IMG/VR virus record: IMGVR_UViG_3300037493_003260
Coordinates: 1 to 64,000 of that record
Reading direction: 5' to 3' (one strand)
Source of the DNA: a virus
Length of the DNA: 64,000 nucleotides
Shown: positions 52,668 to 61,009 of the stretch, one piece after another
Position numbering within the stretch: position 1 is the first letter of the stretch
Layout: each line of letters starts with the position of its first letter
Notes under the pieces: generated by a model
What the model saw: the letters and a program-made list of their open reading frames with translations, nothing else
Told to the model about the DNA's origin: nothing
Database searches by the model: none
Translations under genes and position numbers: made by a program

Positions 52668-53644
52668 GCTGTGTATAGCTTTCCGTTAACAAGAAGCTTT
52701 CCCTTGATAATTCGTCTGATACTGGGAAAAAAACTTCCATCAGGCAGATAGTCTACCTCACAAAAAGCGTGGTCCCAGCTATTAGGCTTACCATGCTGCC
52801 ATTCAGGGTTTTTATCGCAAAGACAACCAATGGATGCTGACCAAAATGCTAGTTCCCGTGCAGGTGTCGGCATTGTAAAGACTTGTATTTGATGGGTATG
52901 TCCAAAAATTACGTTTTCGCAATACACACGAGCGTGCTGCATAGCATGGTGAGTACCATAGTAAAAGCCATGTGTGTAATTTAGCTTACCCAACTTAATC
53001 TTATCGTTGTATTTTATGACTATCCAGCCACGCTTAGCGAGACTGAGACGTTCCCGAATATCAATGTGCTTTTTCCAGTAATCGCCATCAGGTTTGGCAA
53101 TAATTTTATCTGCACGGTCTTCGTGATTCCCAAGCAAAAAATACTTTACACACCCTGCAGGAAGAACTTTTTCGACGCTAGAAAGAATTTTGTTAGCCTC
53201 TAGAAATTCTAAGTCTAGTGACTTTAGTTCTTCGGTAGTTAAATTGATTTGACGCTGTTTTTCTTTCCCAAGCAGAGCCGTGTAGTCCATAAAATCCCCA
53301 AAAATCACAGTATGTGTAGGCTGGTAATCCTTGCAACGTTGCAATGCAATGCTAATCGCCTGCTGATTATGGTACGGAATTTGGCAATCACTCCAGCAGA
53401 ACACCCTCTCCAATTTACCAAGGGAAGGAATCTGAGCCTTCTTCAAGGCAGCAGCCGATGGCGTAACCACCAAGGGCTGGTACTCCAAAAGGGTCTTTCT
53501 GCGCTCAAAATCTGTGTCAATATCATACTTCCGACAGGCACGGCGTACACTACTCTCGTCGGTGCCAAGGGCTTCGGCAACATCAAGCTTAACATAGTTA
53601 TGCTTCTTTAGCACTGCTAAAAGCTGAACTTTTGTAAGTTTCAT
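52664..53644 (-). CDS. Metallophosphoesterase with N-terminal helix-turn-helix
   Basis: A 326-residue protein starting MKLTKVQLLAVLKK at 53644 behind GGGAGGAGATAAAAAT; the frame open to 53713 crosses the promoter and is not used. Residues ~1-45 form a helix-turn-helix (VAEALGTDESSVRRACRKY). The calcineurin-type core follows: WSDCQIPYH, GDFMDY, LGNHEDR and GHTHQ. Phages use such enzymes on DNA ends or nucleotides; the substrate is unknown. Confidence 0.8.
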   Translation of the reverse strand: MKLTKVQLLAVLKKHNYVKLDVAEALGTDESSVRRACRKYDIDTDFERRKTLLEYQPLVVTPSAAALKKAQIPSLGKLERVFCWSDCQIPYHNQQAISIALQRCKDYQPTHTVIFGDFMDYTALLGKEKQRQINLTTEELKSLDLEFLEANKILSSVEKVLPAGCVKYFLLGNHEDRADKIIAKPDGDYWKKHIDIRERLSLAKRGWIVIKYNDKIKLGKLNYTHGFYYGTHHAMQHARVYCENVIFGHTHQIQVFTMPTPARELAFWSASIGCLCDKNPEWQHGKPNSWDHAFCEVDYLPDGSFFPSIRRIIKGKLLVNGKLYTA

Positions 53645-53683
53645 ATTTTTATCTCCTCCCTTATTGTTATACCTTCTATTATC

Positions 53684-53713
53684 ATTATACCCTAAATTGG
53701 ACCTGTTTGTCAA
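53684..53713 (-). promoter_or_regulatory. Consensus promoter inside the SbcC-like gene end
   Basis: TTGACA (53713-53708), 18-base spacer, TATAAT (53689-53684). It sits over the last codons of the SbcC-like gene and 40 bases before the phosphoesterase start, so it begins the middle gene block. Confidence 0.88.
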
Positions 53714-55385
53714 CCCCTGTAATACCGTTTTCTTTTTTAAGCTCTATCCTTTGCTTGAAACAATCCTTTACCTGGGTATGGGTAATTACAAGGATATGCT
53801 TAAATTTTGCTTCCAGGTTAGCTAGGGTATTGAAGAAATTCACCTGGTTAAGCTCATCAAGGCTCCCAAGGCCCTCGTCTATAATGAGGGTTTCCACCTT
53901 AAAGTTGTTCCGTTTGGCTAATAGTTCTGAAAGGCCCAATCGAATAGCCAGGTCGATTAGGAGTTTCTCCCCGCCGCTGTAGTTAACGTACGGCTTGGTT
54001 TCCAGACCATCATTTAGGACAATTTCAAAGGTATCCACCATCTCCCCTTGGCGGCCCTCATGCTGGGTAATAATATCAATGGACAAAGGGAGGTCGGCCA
54101 GCAACTTCAAATTATTGTTAATTGCCACGGCTAACTCCTTAACCACGTTATCCACGACCAGAAGAGGAATGCCCTTAGGTCCGAACGCCTCTTGTAGGCA
54201 TACGTAGACGGCTAGGTTTTTTTGTGCTTTTTCTAGCTGAGCTTGCAATTTTGCAAGGTCCATTTCTAATGTGCTAGAATTGGCAGCAACTGCACCAAAA
54301 GCCTTAATCTCAGCATCCAACATAGTTGTTTGTTTTTCCAACTCCTTAGTGTCGGTCCGTTTAGAGTCCAACTTAAGTAACCGTAACTCCCCTTCCAGTG
54401 TAGCCATTTTAGTTGCGTTATCCACGAGTGAAAAATGGAGAGTTTGCTGCTCTTCTTTTAATGTCGCAATGCTAGCTTTCAGAGTCTCTTGTAGTTCCAA
54501 GAGAAAATCTTCAATCAGTTCCGTTTTGCAAAGAGGGCAATGTGCACCAGTATCATTCCCAAGAACCCGAAGTTGGTCTTCGATTTTTGTTATCTGAGCA
54601 GCTATAGTTGCAAACACAGCATCCTGGGAAGTTCTAAAAGATGACAATTGGGAAAGTTGCTCTAAAATAGTAACGTTCTGAGCTTCAGCTTTAGTAAGAG
54701 CTTCCACGGTTGCCTCATACTGGACCTGGGCAATTTTACGACTCTGTACCTTATCCTGGTAAAGCTGGTTGCTATTCCTATAGGTTTCTAATTGAGTTTC
54801 CAAAGAACTGATGTCTGTTTGAAAATGCCCAATGGAGGCTGCTAAGTTACTGGATTTTTCAGAAGCTAATTTTCGATACTGCCTATATTTGTTAAGCTGA
54901 AGAATATCCAAAATAACATTGGCGGCTTCCGCAGGAGTTAGATTAGAAAAACTATTGGCCTGTCCTTGCTCGATACATGAACTATTTTTAAAAATCTCAT
55001 ACGACATACCAAGCAGATTGACGATAGCAGTTTGTGTGTCTTTTATTGTGGGTCCTGATAAGTCCTCCCAGCGGTCCAACTTCCAAGCATGGAGTTCCAG
55101 TACAGTTTTTGAATCCCTAACACGTGCTCTTGTGACCTTCCAAAGATTTCCACTGACACGAAAAGTCACAGCGACTTCACAGAACGCCTGCCCTGTGGAA
55201 ATCATAGCGTCCCCAGCACCGCTTACCCTGGCTTTTCCCCATAGGCCCCAAGTAATTGAGTCAGAAACGAGCGAAGACTTCCCTGCCCCATTAGGACCAA
55301 AAACACCAACCAGCCCTCCCGAAAGGCTAATGTTGGTGTTTCGGTGTGATAAAAAATTCGTGAGCTGAATGCTCGTTATATCCAT
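53685..55385 (-). CDS. SbcC/Rad50-like ATPase (T4 gp46 type)
   Basis: A 566-residue SMC-like protein. Walker A GPNGAGKSS (30-38), a short coiled coil on both sides of the zinc hook CPLC (283-286), and near the C-terminus the signature VNYSGGEKLLIDLAIRLGLS and Walker B TLIIDEGLGSLDE. It pairs with the SbcD-like nuclease at 57160 in end processing. It is short for Rad50 but normal for phage versions. It starts by overlapping the upstream TAA (TAATG). Confidence 0.88.
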   Translation of the reverse strand: MDITSIQLTNFLSHRNTNISLSGGLVGVFGPNGAGKSSLVSDSITWGLWGKARVSGAGDAMISTGQAFCEVAVTFRVSGNLWKVTRARVRDSKTVLELHAWKLDRWEDLSGPTIKDTQTAIVNLLGMSYEIFKNSSCIEQGQANSFSNLTPAEAANVILDILQLNKYRQYRKLASEKSSNLAASIGHFQTDISSLETQLETYRNSNQLYQDKVQSRKIAQVQYEATVEALTKAEAQNVTILEQLSQLSSFRTSQDAVFATIAAQITKIEDQLRVLGNDTGAHCPLCKTELIEDFLLELQETLKASIATLKEEQQTLHFSLVDNATKMATLEGELRLLKLDSKRTDTKELEKQTTMLDAEIKAFGAVAANSSTLEMDLAKLQAQLEKAQKNLAVYVCLQEAFGPKGIPLLVVDNVVKELAVAINNNLKLLADLPLSIDIITQHEGRQGEMVDTFEIVLNDGLETKPYVNYSGGEKLLIDLAIRLGLSELLAKRNNFKVETLIIDEGLGSLDELNQVNFFNTLANLEAKFKHILVITHTQVKDCFKQRIELKKENGITGVDKQVQFRV

Positions 55386-55723
55386 TATGGTTTTGGTTTC
55401 AGAAGCTTCGCTATCTCCTCAGCAACCAGCTTCCGTAATCCATCCTCGTTAGATTTGAGAACTTCTGTTGATTCAACGGCCTTAGCTACCTCGTGAAACT
55501 TAGCTACATCTTTAATGGGGGGCAAGAACTGGCAGCTAAATTGCTTCTTGCTTGCGTCAAAGGTGCTAACAATACTTCGGAGTTCGTTGAGAACCTTACT
55601 TAAAAGATTCTGCATCTCGGTGTCATACTTTGATGCATCGTCAACTTTGACTTTGAACTCCAGCGGAATTATCCAAACCTTCTCTTGGTTTAGATTACTT
55701 GGGTTTTCTAACGGGTGTGTCAT
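55385..55723 (-). CDS. Hypothetical protein
   Basis: A 112-residue, Lys/Glu-rich, mostly helical protein, overlapping the starts and stops of both neighbours. It lies between the membrane protein and the SbcC-like gene. The family is not recognised. Confidence 0.55.
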   Translation of the reverse strand: MTHPLENPSNLNQEKVWIIPLEFKVKVDDASKYDTEMQNLLSKVLNELRSIVSTFDASKKQFSCQFLPPIKDVAKFHEVAKAVESTEVLKSNEDGLRKLVAEEIAKLLKPKP

Positions 55724-55938
55724 GGGTGTGTCTCCAGTACTTGTGGCGTTTCAGGCACCTTAGCCTGTTGACTTCCTTCTACTTGGGCATAAATCAGAAC
55801 CGTCCAAAAAGCAAGAATCGGCCCGTACAGAAAGAGCCACTCAGGGGCGTGAAACCTCAGCGTTAAATAAAGCGGAAGAATTACCGAGGTATATAAAGCT
55901 AAAAAAACAATCCAACGTACTGTTTGAACAACGTTCAT
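55720..55938 (-). CDS. Small membrane protein
   Basis: A 72-residue protein starting MNVVQTVRW at 55938 behind AAAGGAGCAAAC. Two hydrophobic spans (~5-27 and ~32-50) are followed by a short Pro/Glu-rich tail. The function is unknown. Confidence 0.6.
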   Translation of the reverse strand: MNVVQTVRWIVFLALYTSVILPLYLTLRFHAPEWLFLYGPILAFWTVLIYAQVEGSQQAKVPETPQVLETHP

Positions 55939-56069
55939 GTTTGCTCCTTTGGGTACACGTCTATTTTGTTGTTGCAATCTTTGCAAAAAACCACGACGGT
56001 ACCCTTTATTTCTCGTTCTTGAACATTCTTGCTGTTACAGAATGGGCATGATTCGTATTTAATTGGCAT
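55935..56069 (-). CDS. Zinc-ribbon protein (44 residues)
   Basis: Begins MPIKYESCPFCNSKNV. The Cys4 ribbon is CPFC...CKDC. The longer open frame to 56309 overlaps a different gene, so ATG 56069 is preferred. The stop overlaps the next start (ATGA). Confidence 0.6.
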   Translation of the reverse strand: MPIKYESCPFCNSKNVQEREIKGTVVVFCKDCNNKIDVYPKEQT

Positions 56070-56283
56070 TGGAAACCCGCCTGCCCTTTCTAGGTGTAGC
56101 ACCTTGCTTTTTATAGTGTCCTGAACAGGATAGGTACCTGGCGTATGCCTCGCCCGACATAGAAGGGACTGAGTTGAGGGCTGCATAGTTAATTGGTGTC
56201 CGTTTTTTAATGGGAAGCTTAGGAAGACCAACCAGCATCTCTTTTTTTGTTCTAAAGCCACCCCAGCGATTTTTAATTGACAT
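56059..56283 (-). CDS. Small basic protein
   Basis: A 74-residue protein starting MSIKNRWGGFRTKKE at 56283. It is rich in Lys and Arg, with PKLPIKKRTPINY and a basic C-terminus (KKQGATPRKGRRV). It may bind nucleic acid. It overlaps both neighbours slightly. Confidence 0.5.
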   Translation of the reverse strand: MSIKNRWGGFRTKKEMLVGLPKLPIKKRTPINYAALNSVPSMSGEAYARYLSCSGHYKKQGATPRKGRRVSNAN

Positions 56284-56473
56284 AGCCAGTTCCTCCGCAT
56301 GAAATGCAATCTTCATAATGACAGTCAGCCTCACCAGGCATGTATAAACGTCCTTCGCCACGGCAAATGTTACAGACAGCGGGTGTGCCGTTTTTTCTGC
56401 TAGGTGTAACCCGTGTCTTTGGATTAATGCCCCAGACGTGACGCACTTTAGGTGTTTTCGGTTTTCGGCTCAT
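56273..56473 (-). CDS. DnaJ-type zinc-finger protein
   Basis: A 66-residue protein starting MSRKPKTPKVRHVWG. It carries CNICRGEG and CISCGGTGY, the CxxCxGxG pair of a DnaJ zinc finger, behind a basic N-terminus. It has no J domain. It overlaps the end of the hydrolase gene by 26 bases. Confidence 0.65.
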   Translation of the reverse strand: MSRKPKTPKVRHVWGINPKTRVTPSRKNGTPAVCNICRGEGRLYMPGEADCHYEDCISCGGTGYVN

Positions 56474-57167
56474 TCTGTATGTCCTCCATAAGTTTTGGAA
56501 ACGTTGCGGGCGTGAGGCATTCATTATGCCCGTACTCTATGACTCGATTATAAAGACGTAGGTAATCATAGGGTTGCCAGGTAGGCTTAACACGGTCTTC
56601 GGGATGGTAGTCTCTGATGATACCCCAGTAGCCCAAGTGGCCAAACGGGGGAACAGCAAGATACCGAACTACCGTATCATTGCGACTAGACCAAACCACA
56701 CAGTACTGTGCTTGCTTGGACATTAGTAATTCATCCAGCCAGTTCTTCTGAATATGAGCAGAAATCACAGCACCAAATAAATGATAGCCCTCAATTTTTA
56801 AACTCCAGGGTCCCCTAGAATTATCTCGAAGAACTTCATGGGAAACCCAAGACCCGAATGAATGGGCAACAATATGCACTTTGTAGTCAGGATAATTACG
56901 GGCAGTTGCCGTAAGAAATGTTCTAAAAAGTTTGGCAGCAAACGGGGCTACAAATTTTGATAGTCCTACCCAAGCCATAGTGTTAATAATAAACGCCCAC
57001 ACAGGGCCAATGATGCCATACGAGAACGGAAGATGCACTAACGTTTTTGATGTCATGTCAGCAGCATAGTTGGCTTTGAGCCACTTGTTAAAATCCATCT
57101 GCCATGCGTCACTAGCATCAATGTTAGAACAAATGCCATGTAGAGTAACGATTAATATTTTATCCAT
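56448..57167 (-). CDS. Alpha/beta hydrolase
   Basis: A 239-residue protein. ILIVTLHGICSN is the first strand with the HG oxyanion motif, and VHIVAHSFGSWVSHEV holds the nucleophile elbow (AHSFG). SSRNDTVV may hold the Asp and the late EYGHNECL the His. This suggests an esterase or lipase. It is inserted between SbcD-like and small zinc genes, an unexpected place for such an enzyme. It overlaps the SbcD-like stop by eight bases. Confidence 0.7.
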   Translation of the reverse strand: MDKILIVTLHGICSNIDASDAWQMDFNKWLKANYAADMTSKTLVHLPFSYGIIGPVWAFIINTMAWVGLSKFVAPFAAKLFRTFLTATARNYPDYKVHIVAHSFGSWVSHEVLRDNSRGPWSLKIEGYHLFGAVISAHIQKNWLDELLMSKQAQYCVVWSSRNDTVVRYLAVPPFGHLGYWGIIRDYHPEDRVKPTWQPYDYLRLYNRVIEYGHNECLTPATFPKLMEDIQNEPKTENT

Positions 57168-58116
57168 TCAAGGTCTCCTTGATGATTAGCAATCCCTGGG
57201 ACACTAGAGTTTCTTTGTTCAGATGGTCTTTGAAGAATTCTTCTAGTGCCGCTTGCTCCGAAACTGATTCATTGATAACTTCGTTTCGTGGTACTGCTTT
57301 GTCCGTAATATCGAAAGCTATTTTCAAACTGTAAACGCCTCGTGAAGAAAGATACTGATGTAACTGGGCTGAGTCAACTGACTTTAAAGCTTCCCGTGTG
57401 CCAGAAAAAATAACTTTGACCATTGCCCCTGTAAGGTCAACGCCAGACCATGGAGGAACACTGAACTGTGTTTCTGTGACAAGCAGATGGTATTGATACA
57501 TGGGCCTTGTGGGTAAATCTATGCAAGATTCCAATTTTGAATCCGTAAAAACCCACAATCGCTTTTTATCCTTGTCCTCTGCAAACGTGACCTTATCCAG
57601 GCTACCAGCGTAGAATGCTAGGGGCTTCTCTTGCAATATTTGGGGTTTGTGAAGATGCCCAAATGCAAATGTATGACAATCAGGATTCTTTTGAATAATG
57701 TCAGAAAGAGCGTGGCCTTCTGTCATCTTGAATCCATTATCAGCCATGGCCCCAGATATTTGCACATGGTCAAAATAAAATCCATCAAGTTTAAACGGGG
57801 GGTGTACCACGGCAACTTGTGAGGTCGCCAAATCCTGTAAATAGGACAACGCTGAAATATCTCTATCCAGGTCATGGTTGCCTTCTAGTAGAATAATGCC
57901 TGTTCCGACACAATCACGCAAAGCGAGTAGCCAGCGGTTCAAAAGCCGCAACTCACGAGGTGACGGTCGGCGTTTGTCAAAGATGTCTCCCAGGGCTACA
58001 AAATAATCAGGATGAATACGGCCAACCTCTCCAAGAATGTGCTGGAGAAGATTGGCTGTATCAATGTAGCGTCTGTCCTCGTTAATGTGGAAGTCAGCGG
58101 AGACTACCAGCTTCAT
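57160..58116 (-). CDS. SbcD/Mre11-like exonuclease (T4 gp47 type)
   Basis: A 318-residue metallophosphoesterase: ADFHINEDRRY, LGDIFDKRRPS, LEGNHDLDRD and FGHLHKPQ give the standard metal ligands. It forms a complex with the SbcC-like ATPase (53685) to process DNA ends in recombination. The four intervening small genes and the hydrolase separate the pair, which is usually adjacent. Confidence 0.87.
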   Translation of the reverse strand: MKLVVSADFHINEDRRYIDTANLLQHILGEVGRIHPDYFVALGDIFDKRRPSPRELRLLNRWLLALRDCVGTGIILLEGNHDLDRDISALSYLQDLATSQVAVVHPPFKLDGFYFDHVQISGAMADNGFKMTEGHALSDIIQKNPDCHTFAFGHLHKPQILQEKPLAFYAGSLDKVTFAEDKDKKRLWVFTDSKLESCIDLPTRPMYQYHLLVTETQFSVPPWSGVDLTGAMVKVIFSGTREALKSVDSAQLHQYLSSRGVYSLKIAFDITDKAVPRNEVINESVSEQAALEEFFKDHLNKETLVSQGLLIIKETLNG

Positions 58117-58117
58117 G

Positions 58118-58405
58118 TTATTTCTTACTGCCAGGAACCCAGAGCTTATTTTGCTTGCCCTGTTTGGACTGTTCGACTAGCCCCGACAGATGCTTGACGA
58201 CCGCTAATGCCGTCTCATCGTTTTCGTATGTCTTGAACACTCGACTTGTGACATACATGGCCAGAGGTCGTGTCAGGTTCTGAATATTCTGAACTTGAAT
58301 TTCCTGGGTGTCAGGATGATAGGTAATAAGCATCTTGACCGCTTTGGTTTCTCTTGCTATGTCCTCAGGGGTGGATTCCTGGGGTTTCTCAGTTTCGTCA
58401 GCCAT
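58118..58405 (-). CDS. Hypothetical protein
   Basis: A 95-residue, acidic N-terminus, beta-helix pattern (KMLITYHPDTQEIQVQNI) protein with strong AAAAAGGAGATTAATCA ribosome site. It lies just before the SbcD-like gene. The family is not recognised. Confidence 0.6.
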   Translation of the reverse strand: MADETEKPQESTPEDIARETKAVKMLITYHPDTQEIQVQNIQNLTRPLAMYVTSRVFKTYENDETALAVVKHLSGLVEQSKQGKQNKLWVPGSKK

Positions 58406-58420
58406 TGATTAATCTCCTTT

Positions 58421-58735
58421 TTATTTTAAGTGCAATTTTTTGACTTGCCCCACAAGGGCAATGTCGCCAAAGTCAATCATAAACATTGGCTCTTTACCTT
58501 CTTTTAAAGCCTCATTGTAAATCTTGAACAAGTCGGCACGGTTCAGTTTGTAGGATTGCTTTGCGGTCATCTTGTGCTCAAGCAAGTCGTTAGGGTAAGA
58601 TATGTCCCCCTTTGAAAACGGGGTCGCCCCTGAATTGGGCGTTATCCGACCGCCAGTTTGCTCAGCGATTTTTTTTACTCGTTTATCGCTTTGTTCCCTG
58701 TAGCTTTCCTCGTTATTCATCCACTTTGGTTTCAC
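58421..58735 (-). CDS. PD-(D/E)XK nuclease-like protein
   Basis: A 104-residue protein. RITPNSGATPFSKGDISY then LLEHKMTAKQSYKL fits the metal-binding Asp and E-x-K of small resolvase-type nucleases. The GTG start at 58735 is preferred because CGGAG precedes it; an ATG at 58720 is the alternative. It lies in the recombination cluster. It may act on junctions or as a restriction-like nuclease. Confidence 0.6.
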   Translation of the reverse strand: MKPKWMNNEESYREQSDKRVKKIAEQTGGRITPNSGATPFSKGDISYPNDLLEHKMTAKQSYKLNRADLFKIYNEALKEGKEPMFMIDFGDIALVGQVKKLHLK

Positions 58736-58949
58736 GTTTGTTCTCCGTCATCAACCAAGCAGCAAGCATTGTGCACAGCTCGTTGTCACGCTCAAACTCA
58801 GCGTAATCCGTGTAGTGTTGCCAGTTAGCTAAATTAGCTAAAAGGTCTGTGTACAGTTCGTTTGCAATCCCACTCGTGCGCCGTCTGACCATATACGCCA
58901 TAGCATCCTCCGTTAAATCAATTTTAATTTTATTCCAAGTTCTTTCCAA
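58713..58949 (-). CDS. Small hypothetical protein
   Basis: A 78-residue, acidic helical protein (LYTDLLANLANWQHYTDYAEF) that overlaps both neighbours. The family is not recognised. Confidence 0.5.
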   Translation of the reverse strand: MERTWNKIKIDLTEDAMAYMVRRRTSGIANELYTDLLANLANWQHYTDYAEFERDNELCTMLAAWLMTENKRETKVDE

Positions 58950-59155
58950 ACCTGTTCGATTAAATCAAATTCTTTCAGCTTCTTATTCGTGGCTAGTATA
59001 ATGGTATAGGTGCCACGGGTGTCATAAATTATGACCGTCTTATGAAAGACACGAGTATTGACTTCTACGAGAAGTTGCCAAGTAGTTTCGCTTACTCTAA
59101 ACCAATGCTTAGTTGCTGTTATCGTCTTTTCCATCAGGTCCTTTGATACGCTCAT
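58913..59155 (-). CDS. Small hypothetical protein
   Basis: About 73-80 residues. ATG 59134 (MEKTITATKHW) has AAAGGA four bases before it; ATG 59155 has no ribosome site. Beta-strands (TWQLLVEVNTRVFHKTVIIYD) precede a terminal helix. It overlaps the small gene upstream. Confidence 0.5.
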   Translation of the reverse strand: MSVSKDLMEKTITATKHWFRVSETTWQLLVEVNTRVFHKTVIIYDTRGTYTIILATNKKLKEFDLIEQVWKELGIKLKLI

Positions 59156-59276
59156 TTAAAAAACGGTCAAGTGGGTCGTTAACCATTGGCTGATTGTTAG
59201 CGTGATATTTACAGAAAAATTCGACATGATTTTTCATAATAAAGCAACCGCAGGCGAGGCTCACTGTGTCGTTCAT
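59109..59276 (-). CDS. Small Cys-rich protein (55 residues)
   Basis: Begins MNDTVSLACGCF and ends GKDDNSN. The ATG overlaps the RecA-like stop (ATGA), which supports translation. CGC and FFCKYH could bind a metal. The function is unknown. Confidence 0.5.
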   Translation of the reverse strand: MNDTVSLACGCFIMKNHVEFFCKYHANNQPMVNDPLDRFLNERIKGPDGKDDNSN

Positions 59277-60301
59277 TTTTTAGCCTTTACAAGAAGTTTA
59301 GCCACTATCTTTTTCTTTAAGTCGGCCACTACCGTAGGGTTTTCCCGCAGGTAAGCGATAGTCTTCTCTTTGCCGACTACTTCTTCTTTTCCAATTGTGT
59401 AAGTTGCTTTGTTTTGTTCGATAAATCCTGCAATGATACCATAGGCAAACACTTCACGAATATCATCAATCTGGCCTTTGGCGGGGCCATCGGTATAAAT
59501 ATCAAACTCGCCACGCCGATAAGGCGGGAACGTCTTGTTTTTTACCGTTGTGAATTTTATGGTTTGGCCAATAACGGCTTTTTCGTTTTCAGCTGCAGAT
59601 GCTTTAATCCAAGTTTTGTGAAAGTCAATGCGAATAGAAGCCGCATGACGCAGGCCCAGCCCACCTGGAGTTGTCTCAGGATTTCCAAACATCACGCCAA
59701 TCTTTTCACGAATCTGGTTGATAAAAATTACCAGGCAAGCGTTTGGTAGGCAGTCTTCTCCGACCTTCATGTTTAGGGCCGAGTGAAGTTTTCGGACTAG
59801 CCGATTTACCAGCTTAGCCCTGACACCCATCTGTTCAACGTGGTTCATTGCAGTATCAATGTCTTGAAGTGGCACCAGTGCGGCGGTACTGTCCAGTACA
59901 AGGATTCCGCATTCCCCGCTACGAATAACAGCATCCATTACGTCACAAGCCAGTTCTCCTGTTTCAGGCCTTGACAGTTTCAGCTTCTTAAGGTCCACCC
60001 CTAGCAGGGTTGCCCAAACGGGGTCAAAGGAACCTTCGACATCAATCCACACGGCCAGCTTGCCAATTTTTTGAGCTTCGGCCACAGCCTTTAAAGCCAT
60101 AAAAGTTTTACCTGCGGATTCTCTTCCGAATAATTCCACGACTCGGCCACACGGATAGCCCCCGCCAATTTCAATGTCAAGAGACAGACTCCCAGTAGGG
60201 ATGCGGTCTACTTCCATGGCCACAATTTCATCCCCTGAAATGATGGTGTTTTTTCCAAAGTCTTTATTTAACTGGCGTATAATATTGTCTAATTCCGACA
60301 T
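59273..60301 (-). CDS. RecA-like recombinase
   Basis: A 342-residue protein starting MSELDNIIRQL at 60301 behind AGAGGGGAAAATAAC; an in-frame stop lies upstream. Walker A GRESAGKT (59-66), the L1-loop and Walker B region (CGILVLDSTAALVPL), FINQIREKIGVMFGNPETTPGG and LRHAASIRIDF are typical of bacterial RecA/phage UvsX-like proteins. It works with the SSB and SbcCD-like proteins in recombination-dependent replication. Confidence 0.92.
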   Translation of the reverse strand: MSELDNIIRQLNKDFGKNTIISGDEIVAMEVDRIPTGSLSLDIEIGGGYPCGRVVELFGRESAGKTFMALKAVAEAQKIGKLAVWIDVEGSFDPVWATLLGVDLKKLKLSRPETGELACDVMDAVIRSGECGILVLDSTAALVPLQDIDTAMNHVEQMGVRAKLVNRLVRKLHSALNMKVGEDCLPNACLVIFINQIREKIGVMFGNPETTPGGLGLRHAASIRIDFHKTWIKASAAENEKAVIGQTIKFTTVKNKTFPPYRRGEFDIYTDGPAKGQIDDIREVFAYGIIAGFIEQNKATYTIGKEEVVGKEKTIAYLRENPTVVADLKKKIVAKLLVKAKK

Positions 60302-60369
60302 GTTATTTTCCCCTCTTTGAAATAACGACAGCAATTACACCACCGAGATTTCCGCACCTGCATGAAAAT

Positions 60370-61002
60370 TTATAAATTGTCTGACTCTGACTTTGGCTCA
60401 TTAGGGTTTTTCCTTTTCTTTTCTTTTGGTAATGGCTTTGCAAAGTCACTGGGCGACGGTGGTTCTACGACTTCCATCGAATCCAGTGTTGGTTCCACTA
60501 CAACTTCAGGGGGCCGAAAAGCCCCTGTTACTGCGTGATGATATGCGATTACAACTGCGTCGGCTGCATTATGGTCTTTCAAGCGTCCACGCAATCCAAA
60601 GAACTGATTTACAGCGGTCACAATTTCTTCTTTCTTTGCTTTTCCGCTTAGGCCACCGAGCGACCGCCGTGCACTCATAGCCATATAAAACACGGCATCC
60701 ATACGACGAAGTTTAAACCAGACTGATTGAATATGGCCTGCTAACCTGTTCAATTTTTTTAAGACTGTTGGGTCCTTGCTATAAAAGGTATCTTCTATTA
60801 CAAGGCAGTCTGGTTTAAACAATCGTATAAGCATGTCAAACTGATGTGCAAAAACAAAGAACTTTTCAGACTCGGTGAGACCATCCATAGGCTCAATCAC
60901 TCCATAACGGAGCAATTGCGTCTGCTCTTTTGTAGGGCCAGAGCTTTCTAAGAGGCTCCAGCCCGATGCTACTGTTGAAAGGTCACACCCAATTATTCTC
61001 AT
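60370..61002 (-). CDS. RuvC-like Holliday junction resolvase
   Basis: A 210-residue protein starting MRIIGCDLSTVASGW at 61002 behind AGGATAACC. RNase H-like acidic residues: Asp in GCDLS, Glu in CLVIEDTF, and DHNAADAVVIAYHH near residue 155. A Pro/Lys/Glu-rich, disordered tail of ~50 residues follows, perhaps for partner binding. It lies between SSB and RecA-like genes. Confidence 0.85.
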   Translation of the reverse strand: MRIIGCDLSTVASGWSLLESSGPTKEQTQLLRYGVIEPMDGLTESEKFFVFAHQFDMLIRLFKPDCLVIEDTFYSKDPTVLKKLNRLAGHIQSVWFKLRRMDAVFYMAMSARRSLGGLSGKAKKEEIVTAVNQFFGLRGRLKDHNAADAVVIAYHHAVTGAFRPPEVVVEPTLDSMEVVEPPSPSDFAKPLPKEKKRKNPNEPKSESDNL

Positions 61003-61009
61003 GGTTATC

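Noticed and set aside
53645-53713. N-terminal extension of the phosphoesterase
   Set aside because: The extension would be translated from sequence occupied by a consensus promoter, and a strong ribosome site stands before the internal ATG.
60302-60369. A tiny minus-strand frame (about 24 codons, Cys-rich) between RuvC-like and RecA-like genes
   Set aside because: It runs into the RecA-like start in another frame and is too short to support; the gap mainly holds the RecA leader.
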